6,609 bases of DNA from positions 1 through 6,609 of the forward strand of contig DAIRGH010000135.1 of the NCBI GenBank assembly GCA_036794585.1. Reading direction: 5' to 3'. Position numbers and translations under genes: made by a program. The notes under the pieces were generated by a model. The model did no database searches and was not told the DNA's origin. It was given only the letters and a program-made list of their open reading frames with translations. The stretch is from WHSW01 sp036794585. Lineage in GTDB: Bacteria > Actinomycetota > Thermoleophilia > Solirubrobacterales > 70-9. Below, piece after piece: positions 1 through 4,764 of the stretch. Positions within the stretch are counted from its first letter, which is position 1, and the number at the start of each line of letters is the position of its first letter.

Positions 1-148
1 GGCGTCCTATGCGCTTGAGATCGCCAAGCTCGCAGCCGCACAGCGACGCCGCGCCGCGCTGGTCGGCTCAGCGGAGGTCGCCGCCGACGCCGTCGGCTTC
101 GCCGCGCTCCTCGCCGGCAGCGTCCGCGCCGGCACCCCGGTCCTTTAA
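1..148 (+). CDS. 3' end of an unidentified protein (5' part outside window)
   Basis: The frame beginning at base 2 is open from the window edge and ends in TAA at 146-148, giving the last 48 residues of a protein. About 41 of these 48 codons end in G or C, which matches the genes downstream and supports real coding. The visible C-terminus has a basic alanine-rich stretch (KLAAAQRRRAAL) followed by a hydrophobic segment (AADAVGFAALLAGSVRAG) and a short hydrophobic end (TPVL). Such a tail would fit the C-terminus of a membrane-associated envelope enzyme, possibly a family 2 glycosyltransferase like the one at the right edge, but this is only a resemblance. No catalytic motif is visible, so the function cannot be assigned. 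Confidence 0.55.
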   Translation, partial: ASYALEIAKLAAAQRRRAALVGSAEVAADAVGFAALLAGSVRAGTPVL

Positions 149-150
149 GT

Positions 151-176
151 CGCTAGCTTGGGCCCATAGCGGCCGC
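151..176. repeat. Cluster of three short perfect palindromes in the gap before the methyltransferase
   Basis: Three perfect palindromes lie almost end to end: GCTAGC (152-157), TGGGCCCA (159-166) and GCGGCCGC (169-176). In addition CGCTA (151-155) and TAGCG (167-171) form an inverted repeat around an 11-base loop. The cluster follows the stop of the upstream gene by only a few bases. It could be a weak hairpin or an operator, but there is no T-run to support an intrinsic terminator, and palindromes of this kind are common in GC-rich DNA. Confidence 0.3.
154..159 (+). promoter_or_regulatory. Possible -10 box (TAGCTT) upstream of the methyltransferase
   Basis: TAGCTT fits the TANNNT pattern of actinobacterial -10 boxes and lies in the gap after the upstream stop codon. 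Transcription would start near 166. No convincing -35 box is seen about 17 bases upstream, which would fall inside the previous gene. Weak support only. Confidence 0.2.
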
Positions 177-202
177 CGACCAAGCCACGCGCCCACCCGC
201 CC

Positions 203-207
203 AGGAG
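203..207 (+). promoter_or_regulatory. Candidate Shine-Dalgarno (AGGAG) for the TTG start at 220
   Basis: AGGAG ends 12 bases before the TTG at 220. The spacing is longer than ideal, but this is the only purine-rich match in the gap. In the frame of the methyltransferase the same bases also read as Gln-Glu codons, so the match may simply be coding sequence if translation begins further upstream. Confidence 0.35.
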
Positions 208-219
208 CTCGAGCGGCGA

Positions 220-912
220 TTGGGCGAGATCGACTGGTACCACACGCAGGAGCTGGCGCCCGGCGTGGTCACGCCGGGAATGTTCGATCTGCGTCCCTAC
301 GTGCCGCGATACGGGATTCCGGACGACCTCTCCGGCCGGCGCGTGCTCGACGTCGGCACCTTCGAGGGCTTCTGGGCGTTCGAGCTGGAGCGCCGCGGCG
401 CCGCCGAGGTTGTCGCGATCGACGTCGACGACATCCTCGACCTCGACTGGCCGCCTCGCATGCGGCCCGCGTCGGGCGCGCGCCGCGGCGAGGGCTTCGA
501 GCTCGCCGCCGAGGCGCTCGGCAGTCGCGTACGGCGGGTCGCCGTCTCGGTCTACGAGGCGACCCCCGAGCGCCTCGGCGGCCCCTTCGACCTCGTCTTC
601 GCCGGCTCGGTGCTGATGCACCTGCGCGATCCCATGCTGGCGCTCGAGCGGCTCGCCGGTCTCTGTCGCGGTCGCCTGATCGTCGCCGACGAGTACAGCC
701 GCAGGCTGGCCCTGCTGCCGTTCGCGGCGGCGGAGTTCCGGGGCGACAGCCCGTGGATGACGTGGTGGCGGGCGTCACCGCGCACGCTCGCGCGGATGGT
801 CCACGTCGCGGGGTTCGAGGACGTCGAGCGCGTCGCCCGGTTCCGGATGCGCTTTCGCGAGCAGCGCGGTGCGGTCCCCCATGTGGTCGTCCACGCACGG
901 GGTCGCGGGTGA
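220..912 (+). CDS. Class I SAM-dependent methyltransferase (CmoB/DUF1698-like fold)
   Basis: This 230-residue protein is a Rossmann-fold methyltransferase. The SAM-binding motif I is VLDVGTFEGFWAF (residues 42-54), with a following acidic strand end, VAIDVDD (65-71), that should hold the ribose of SAM. A later motif, FDLVFAGSVLMHLRDP (123-138), and the strand GRLIVADEY (151-159) complete the core, followed by a Trp-rich segment near the C-terminal third. The N-terminal WYHTQEL...GVVTPG...FDLRP resembles the group related to tRNA wobble-uridine methyltransferase CmoB and DUF1698, but many members of that group act on unknown substrates, so the substrate is not assigned. The start is uncertain. 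TTG at 220 is the first standard start after the in-frame TAG at 154-156, yet the codons just before it (QELERR) look like the beginning of the same helix. It stands alone between short gaps and has no obvious functional link to HU. Confidence 0.85.
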   Translation: MGEIDWYHTQELAPGVVTPGMFDLRPYVPRYGIPDDLSGRRVLDVGTFEGFWAFELERRGAAEVVAIDVDDILDLDWPPRMRPASGARRGEGFELAAEALGSRVRRVAVSVYEATPERLGGPFDLVFAGSVLMHLRDPMLALERLAGLCRGRLIVADEYSRRLALLPFAAAEFRGDSPWMTWWRASPRTLARMVHVAGFEDVERVARFRMRFREQRGAVPHVVVHARGRG

Positions 913-918
913 ACAGGT

Positions 919-950
919 TTGATCCAGGCATCGGCGAGCACTGTTAGGGT
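919..950 (+). promoter_or_regulatory. Candidate promoter for the HU-pyrF pair
   Basis: TTGATC (919-924) resembles a -35 box and TAGGGT (945-950) matches the TANNNT form of an actinobacterial -10 box. The spacer is 20 bases, longer than the usual 17-18, so the -35 assignment is doubtful. The position fits well: it lies in the 80-base gap between the methyltransferase stop and HU, leaving a leader of roughly 35 bases containing the HU ribosome binding site. Confidence 0.4.
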
Positions 951-980
951 GCGCGACGCTTTAGGCATGAATTGAGATCA

Positions 981-986
981 AAGGAG
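981..986 (+). promoter_or_regulatory. Ribosome binding site of HU (AAGGAG)
   Basis: AAGGAG lies six bases before the ATG at 993. This is the best Shine-Dalgarno match in the window and decides the HU start in favour of ATG 993 over the in-frame TTG at 972, which lies upstream of the site and would add seven residues not expected in HU proteins. Confidence 0.8.
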
Positions 987-992
987 AAGACG

Positions 993-1268
993 ATGACCAA
1001 GAGTGAGTTCGTCGATCGAGTCGCAGGGAGCTTCGAGAGCAAGAAGGCCGCTGCCGACGCGGTCGACACGATCCTCGATGGCATCACCAACACGCTCGCG
1101 GGTGGGGGCGAGATCACGTTCACCGGGTTCGGCAAGTTCAGCGTCGCCGAGCGCGGTCCGCGCCAGGGCGTCAACCCCAGGACGGGCGAGCGGATCACGA
1201 TCGCGGGCGGCAGGGTGCCGAAGTTCTCGGCCGGCGCGGGCCTGAAGTCGAAGGTCAAGGGGAGCTGA
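993..1268 (+). CDS. HU-family DNA-binding (nucleoid) protein
   Basis: The protein has 91 residues, the normal length for bacterial HU. It binds DNA without strong sequence preference as a dimer, bending and compacting the nucleoid. The N-terminal helical dimerisation half begins MTKSEFVDRVA and includes the helix ending in GITNTLAGGGEI (to about residue 41). The family signature runs through GFGKFSVAERGPRQG (45-59) into the flexible beta arm, with the conserved NPRTGE (61-66) whose proline (62) intercalates into DNA. The end, VPKFSAGAGLKSKVKG, is the standard HU C-terminus. There is no lysine-rich PAKK-type tail as in mycobacterial HupB. An excellent ribosome binding site fits abundant expression. 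The stop TGA overlaps the probable start of pyrF, so the two genes are likely co-transcribed and translationally coupled. Confidence 0.95.
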   Translation: MTKSEFVDRVAGSFESKKAAADAVDTILDGITNTLAGGGEITFTGFGKFSVAERGPRQGVNPRTGERITIAGGRVPKFSAGAGLKSKVKGS

Positions 1269-2071
1269 CCGAGGCGTTTGCTGACCGGCTGGCCGCTCTC
1301 GTCGCGGAGCGGCGCAGCCAGGTCTGCCTCGGGCTCGACCCGGAGCCCGAGGCGGTCGACGCGCTCGTCCGCCGCTGCGAGGACTTGATCGAGCGCACGG
1401 CGGGCTCGTGCGTGGCGGTCAAGCTCCAGCTCGCCTGCTTCGAGCGACTCGGAGGTCCCGGCTGGGAGGCCGTGGGCACGGTTGCCGATACCGCCCGGCG
1501 CCACAACCTGCTCGTGATCGCCGACGGCAAGCGGGGCGACGTCCCGGTGACCGCGGCGGCTTACGCCGAGGCGCTGTTCGGTCCGGCGGGGCTCGGCGCC
1601 GACGCCGCGACGCTCAACCCGCTGCTCGGCCGCGACGCGCTCGAGCCGCTGCTCGACGGCGCGGCCGGCACCGGCGCCGGGGTCTTCATCCTCGTGCGCA
1701 CGTCGAACCCCGGGGCCGGCGATCTGCTCGACGCCGAGACGGCCGACGGGCCGCTCTACGAGCGGATCGCACGGCTCGTCGACGCCGAGGCGCACCGGCT
1801 GGCCGGGCGCGATGGGCTCAGCGGGGTCGGTGCGGTCGTCGGTGCGACCGAGCCTCGGCATCTGGGCCGGCTGCGCGAGCTGATGCCGCGCTCGATCTTC
1901 CTGATCCCCGGCGTCGGCGCGCAGGGCGGCAGGCCCGCCGATCTCGGGCCCGCCTTCGGCCCATCCCAGGCGTCGGCCCTGGTCACGGCGTCGCGCTCGA
2001 TCGCAGGCGCCGCCGACCCGGCGGCGGCCGCCGAGACGCTGCGGGACGAGGTCTGGGGCGTCTCGCAATAG
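1265..2071 (+). CDS. pyrF: Orotidine 5'-phosphate decarboxylase, type 2 (PyrF)
   Basis: PyrF catalyses the last step of UMP synthesis, decarboxylating orotidine monophosphate in the cytoplasm. The 268-residue length fits the type 2 subfamily. Visible signatures are CLGLDP (21-26, substrate-binding Asp), AVKLQLACFE (51-60), the catalytic DGKRGD (87-92) with Lys89, TLNPLLGRD, GVFILVRTSNPGAGD, VVGATEP and LIPGVGAQGG, all in family order. No ATG, GTG or TTG occurs in this frame between the HU gene and TTG 1385, and starting at 1385 would remove the first beta strand and the LGLDP motif. The frame reads L-T-E-A-F-A-D-R-L from CTG 1265, a typical PyrF N-terminus, so CTG 1265 is proposed as the start, overlapping the HU stop as CTGA. 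The purine run AAGGGGAG (1257-1264) directly abuts this CTG, too close for a normal Shine-Dalgarno but compatible with termination-reinitiation. Confidence 0.93.
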   Translation: MTEAFADRLAALVAERRSQVCLGLDPEPEAVDALVRRCEDLIERTAGSCVAVKLQLACFERLGGPGWEAVGTVADTARRHNLLVIADGKRGDVPVTAAAYAEALFGPAGLGADAATLNPLLGRDALEPLLDGAAGTGAGVFILVRTSNPGAGDLLDAETADGPLYERIARLVDAEAHRLAGRDGLSGVGAVVGATEPRHLGRLRELMPRSIFLIPGVGAQGGRPADLGPAFGPSQASALVTASRSIAGAADPAAAAETLRDEVWGVSQ

Positions 2072-2086
2072 CCCGCCCGGAGGGCT
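2070..2086 (+). other. Weak hairpin after pyrF
   Basis: AGCCC (2070-2074) can pair with GGGCT (2082-2086) around a seven-base loop. It begins at the pyrF stop codon. The stem is short and only TT follows, so it is not a convincing intrinsic terminator, although it sits where one would be expected. Confidence 0.2.
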
Positions 2087-2119
2087 TGGGAATGGGGATA
2101 TGCAGCGCAATCGAGGCCC

Positions 2120-2125
2120 TACGAT
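2120..2125 (+). promoter_or_regulatory. Candidate -10 box (TACGAT) for the LysM-dacA pair
   Basis: TACGAT matches TANNNT and ends nine bases before the ATG at 2135. Transcription would begin within a few bases of the start codon, so the mRNA may be leaderless or nearly so. This fits the lack of a good Shine-Dalgarno before 2135. No clear -35 box is seen at the expected distance. Confidence 0.35.
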
Positions 2126-2134
2126 GGCCTTGGG

Positions 2135-2524
2135 ATGGAATCGAGAGGGCGCGAGCCGGGCCCGCGAAGCTGGACCCTGAGGGTGCTCGCTCCCGTGGCG
2201 CTGATCGCCACGGGGCTGGTTGCGGTCCTGATCGTGATCGCCGCGGTCGACGGCTCCGACGACGAATCGACGAGCGCCGAGCGCACGACGACGACGACCG
2301 AGGAGACGGGCTGCGCCGGCGGCGAGCCGCCGGCCGCGAACGCGGTCGAGGACGGCTATTACGTGCTCGAAGCGGGCGAGGACCTGACCACCGTCGAAGA
2401 GCGGACCTGCATCCCGGTCGAGGAGCTGCTGGACCTGAACCCGAACCTCGACCCGCTCAGCCTGCCCGTGGGCGGTTGCGTCGACCTGGTCGTCGACGGC
2501 TGCAAGGCGCTCGCGCAGAGCTGA
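2135..2524 (+). CDS. Membrane-anchored LysM-domain protein
   Basis: This 129-residue protein has a short basic N-terminus, one transmembrane helix (about residues 16-38), a Ser/Thr/acidic linker containing five consecutive threonines (51-55, encoded by an ACG-rich run), and a C-terminal LysM domain (about 75-120). The LysM pattern is clear: YYVLEAGEDLTTVEER, a helix with PVEELLDLNPNLDP, then LPVGGCVDLV. LysM domains bind N-acetylglucosamine-containing glycans, so the protein probably sits in the cytoplasmic membrane (N-in, C-out) and contacts peptidoglycan. Four cysteines (60, 92, 115, 123), all in the external part, could form two disulfides. The stop codon overlaps the proposed start of the D,D-carboxypeptidase by four bases, implying coupled synthesis and a shared wall role. 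The ATG at 2135 is the first start that includes the full helix and lies just after a -10-like box. Its exact function is unknown. Confidence 0.85.
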   Translation: MESRGREPGPRSWTLRVLAPVALIATGLVAVLIVIAAVDGSDDESTSAERTTTTTEETGCAGGEPPAANAVEDGYYVLEAGEDLTTVEERTCIPVEELLDLNPNLDPLSLPVGGCVDLVVDGCKALAQS

Positions 2525-3723
2525 CCCCGTGGCGCCGGCCCCTGGCCGCGGCGCTGCTCGTGCTGGCGCTCGTCGCCAGTCCGGCACATGCGCAGTCGCC
2601 CCCGGAGGTCGCGGCGAGGTCGTACATCGTCGTCGATGCCCGCGACGGCGACGTCCTCGCCCGCCAGCTGGCCGACCGCGAGGTCTCGATCGCGAGCGCG
2701 ACGAAGCTGATGACGGCGTACGTCGCCCGCCGCTCGCTCAAATTGCGCGAGACCGTGGTCGCACCGCCTTATCAGGCGCTCGCGGCCGAGTCGCTGCTGG
2801 GGCTCGAGGCCGGCGAGCAGATCCAGGTTCGCGACCTCCTCTACGGCCTGCTGATGGCCTCGGGCAACGACGCCGCGGTCACGCTCGCCGAGGCGTCGAC
2901 CGGCTCACAGGAGGCGTTCGTGGCGAAGATGAACGCGGGCGCCCGGCGGCTCGGTCTCGACCACACTTCCTACGCCAACCCGATCGGCCTCGATCAGCCG
3001 GGCAACTACTCGAGCGCCCGCGACCTGGCCGAGCTCGCGGTGGAGCTGCGCGGCGATCCCGCGCTGCGCCGGATCTTCGACACCGCCGAGTACGACACCG
3101 TCAGCGGGGTCCGGCCGCGCCATGTGGTCAACCGCAACACCCTCGTCCTCACGGTCCCGTGGATCGACGGGATCAAGACGGGATACACGCTGAGCGCCGG
3201 CTACGTGCTCGTCGGCTCCGGCGAGCGCCGCGGCGTCGACCTGATCTCGGTCGTGCTCGGGGCTCCGGGCGAGGCCGAGCGCGACCAGGCAACCCTCGAC
3301 CTGCTCGAGTACGGCTTCTCGCTCTACCGGCAAGAGCATCCCGTCGATGCCAACGCCATGCTCGCCTCGGCCGCGATCCGCTACCAGGACGAGACGCTGC
3401 CGCTGCTCGCCGGCCACGGGGTCGAGGTGGCGGCCCGCCGGGACCAGGACCTGGCGGTCGCGATCGACGCCCCCACCGAGGTCGAGGGCCCGATCGAGCG
3501 CGGCGAGCGCCTCGGCCGGGCGACGGTCACCCTGGACGGCGGGCTGGTCGACCGGGTGCCGCTGCGCGCCGCGCGCTCGATCGCCGAGGCGAGCTTGCTG
3601 CAGCGCTATGACGCCGCCGTCCCCGGCCCGCGTGCGCTGGCAGTCGTGGTCGCAATCGCGGCGGCCGCCGGGCTGCTCGCAACGGCCGTTGCGTTGCTGC
3701 GGCGGCGGACCGCATCGGCCTGA
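2521..3723 (+). CDS. D-alanyl-D-alanine carboxypeptidase (DacA/PBP5 family, peptidase S11)
   Basis: This low-molecular-weight penicillin-binding protein removes the terminal D-Ala from peptidoglycan pentapeptides outside the membrane. All three active-site motifs are present: SATK (59-62, nucleophile Ser59), SGN (114-116) and KTG (219-221). The catalytic domain is followed by a PBP5-type C-terminal beta domain (about 275-355) and a hydrophobic C-terminal helix (about 372-392) ending in RRR, which should anchor the protein. Starting at CTG 2521 gives a textbook signal peptide: TPWRRP, a hydrophobic Leu/Ala/Val core, and an ASPAHA-Q cleavage site near residues 24-25. The first downstream GTG (2560) would destroy the signal peptide, and I find no suitable upstream ATG, GTG or TTG, so CTG is proposed, overlapping the LysM stop as CTGA. 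The frame stays open far upstream, but that region is out-of-frame pyrF and LysM sequence. Confidence 0.93.
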   Translation: MTPWRRPLAAALLVLALVASPAHAQSPPEVAARSYIVVDARDGDVLARQLADREVSIASATKLMTAYVARRSLKLRETVVAPPYQALAAESLLGLEAGEQIQVRDLLYGLLMASGNDAAVTLAEASTGSQEAFVAKMNAGARRLGLDHTSYANPIGLDQPGNYSSARDLAELAVELRGDPALRRIFDTAEYDTVSGVRPRHVVNRNTLVLTVPWIDGIKTGYTLSAGYVLVGSGERRGVDLISVVLGAPGEAERDQATLDLLEYGFSLYRQEHPVDANAMLASAAIRYQDETLPLLAGHGVEVAARRDQDLAVAIDAPTEVEGPIERGERLGRATVTLDGGLVDRVPLRAARSIAEASLLQRYDAAVPGPRALAVVVAIAAAAGLLATAVALLRRRTASA

Positions 3724-3741
3724 GCCCGAACTCGCGCGCGG

Positions 3742-3747
3742 TAGCCT
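3742..3747 (+). promoter_or_regulatory. Candidate -10 box (TAGCCT) for the kinase-flippase-glycosyltransferase group
   Basis: TAGCCT in the 42-base gap after dacA is a good match to actinobacterial -10 boxes. It ends 18 bases before the TTG start at 3766, implying a leader of about 10-12 bases. No clear -35 box is visible upstream, where the sequence is still dacA coding. Confidence 0.3.
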
Positions 3748-3765
3748 GTCTCGCCGGGAACTGAC

Positions 3766-4761
3766 TTGATCCTCACGGTCACCCTCAACGCCGCGATCGA
3801 TCGCACCGTCGCCGTGCCGAACATCCGGCTCGGGCAGCGCCACCGCGCGGTCGAGTCGCGAACCGTCGCCGGCGGCAAGGGCGTGAACGTCGCCCGGGCG
3901 CTGAGGTTGCTCGGCAAGCCGGTGATCGCGACCGGGTTTGCGGGCGGCGCCACTGGGTCGCGCGTGATCGAGCTGCTGTCCGAGGAGCAGATCCTCAACG
4001 ACTTCATTCACATCGGCGGCGAGTCGCGGACCAACCTCGCGGTGATCGACCCGACCTCGGGGATGCAGACCGAGATCAACGAGCGCGGCCCCGAGATCGG
4101 CGAGGCCGAGCTCGAGCGCCTGGTCGAGCGCCTGCTCTACCTGGCGCAGGGCGCCTCGATCTGCGTGCTCGCCGGAAGCCTGCCCGCCGGGGTCGACGCC
4201 GACCTCTATGCCCGCCTGATCACCGAGCTGCGGGCGCTGGGCGTGACCACGGTGCTCGACACCGACGGCGAGCCGATGCGGATCGGCCTGCGCGGCGAGC
4301 CGAGCGTCGTCGCGCCCAACGAGAGCGAGGCCGAGGAGGCGGTGGGCCACGAGTTCAACGACGCCGACGACCTCGCGCTCGGGCTTCAGAGCCTGGTCGA
4401 GATGGGCGCTCGCGAGGCGATCCTGACCCGCCCCGACGGCTGTGTGGCGACCGTCGGCGAGAACGCCGAGCGCGCCTCGTACGAGGCGCGGATCGAGCCG
4501 CTCGATCCGGTGGCCACGGTCGGCTCCGGCGACGCGTTCCTCGCCGGGTACGTCGCGGCCCGCTACTCAGGATCCTCGCCCCGCGACTGCCTTGCCTACG
4601 GGGTCGCCTGCGGTGCGGAGTCGACGCAGCACTTCGGCGCGGGGGCGCTGGATCCGCGCGAAGTCGACCGGCTTCTGCCTCGGGTCGAGGTCGCCGAGCT
4701 CGCCAGCGCGGCCGCGGTCGAGTCGCTCTCTGGCGGGACGGTGCCTTCGCCCGGTCGCTGA
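3766..4761 (+). CDS. PfkB-family hexose-phosphate kinase (1-phosphofructokinase/LacC-like)
   Basis: This 331-residue protein belongs to the ribokinase (PfkB) superfamily, in the branch of 1-phosphofructokinase (FruK), tagatose-6-phosphate kinase (LacC) and 6-phosphofructokinase 2. These enzymes use ATP to phosphorylate a sugar phosphate, usually to a bisphosphate. Typical elements are the start ILTVTLNAAIDRT, the first PfkB signature AGGKGVNVARAL (35-46), the substrate-lid segment TEINERGPEIG, LAGSLPAGV, VLDTDGEPM, VAPNESEAEE, and the anion hole with catalytic base GSGD (253-256, Asp256). No fructose PTS component or regulator lies nearby, so fructose 1-phosphate as substrate is not certain. 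The start is TTG 3766, since the conserved N-terminus begins there; only a weak GGGAA precedes it. Three bases separate its stop from the flippase start, indicating co-transcription. Confidence 0.9.
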   Translation: MILTVTLNAAIDRTVAVPNIRLGQRHRAVESRTVAGGKGVNVARALRLLGKPVIATGFAGGATGSRVIELLSEEQILNDFIHIGGESRTNLAVIDPTSGMQTEINERGPEIGEAELERLVERLLYLAQGASICVLAGSLPAGVDADLYARLITELRALGVTTVLDTDGEPMRIGLRGEPSVVAPNESEAEEAVGHEFNDADDLALGLQSLVEMGAREAILTRPDGCVATVGENAERASYEARIEPLDPVATVGSGDAFLAGYVAARYSGSSPRDCLAYGVACGAESTQHFGAGALDPREVDRLLPRVEVAELASAAAVESLSGGTVPSPGR

Positions 4762-4764
4762 CCG

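Noticed and set aside
152..241. A run of six-cutter and eight-cutter sites (GCTAGC, GGGCCC, GCGGCCGC, GAGCTC, CTCGAG, GGTACC) resembling a cloning polylinker
   Set aside because: The later sites fall in codons of a sensible methyltransferase N-terminus (Glu-Leu-Glu, Trp-Tyr-His), and GAGCTC/CTCGAG are very frequent in GC-rich coding DNA. No other vector-like sequence is present.
9..947. Open frame on the + strand covering the first 900 bases
   Set aside because: It is out of frame with both the upstream gene fragment and the methyltransferase, and its translation is Arg/Ala/Pro-rich with no domain.
972..992. Earlier TTG start for HU
   Set aside because: It lies upstream of the AAGGAG site that is ideally spaced from ATG 993 and would add seven residues absent from the usual HU N-terminus.
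2283..2298. ACG trinucleotide run as a possible phase-variable repeat
   Set aside because: It is a short in-frame run encoding a Thr linker. Length change by whole triplets would not switch the gene off, and Thr-rich linkers are common next to membrane anchors.
1408..2520. Upstream extension of the dacA frame into the pyrF region
   Set aside because: The frame is open but the translation is Arg/Gly/Ala-rich noise, out of frame with pyrF and LysM, both of which are supported by family motifs. A signal peptide begins sharply at 2521.
944..2587. Very long antisense open frame opposite HU, pyrF and LysM
   Set aside because: It mirrors strongly biased coding sequence on the + strand, has an Arg/Gly/Ala-rich low-complexity translation and no recognisable domain. 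Long antisense frames are expected at this GC content.
2905..4350. Long antisense open frame opposite dacA and the kinase
   Set aside because: Same reasoning: it spans two well-supported + strand genes and their gap and has no domain or ribosome binding site.
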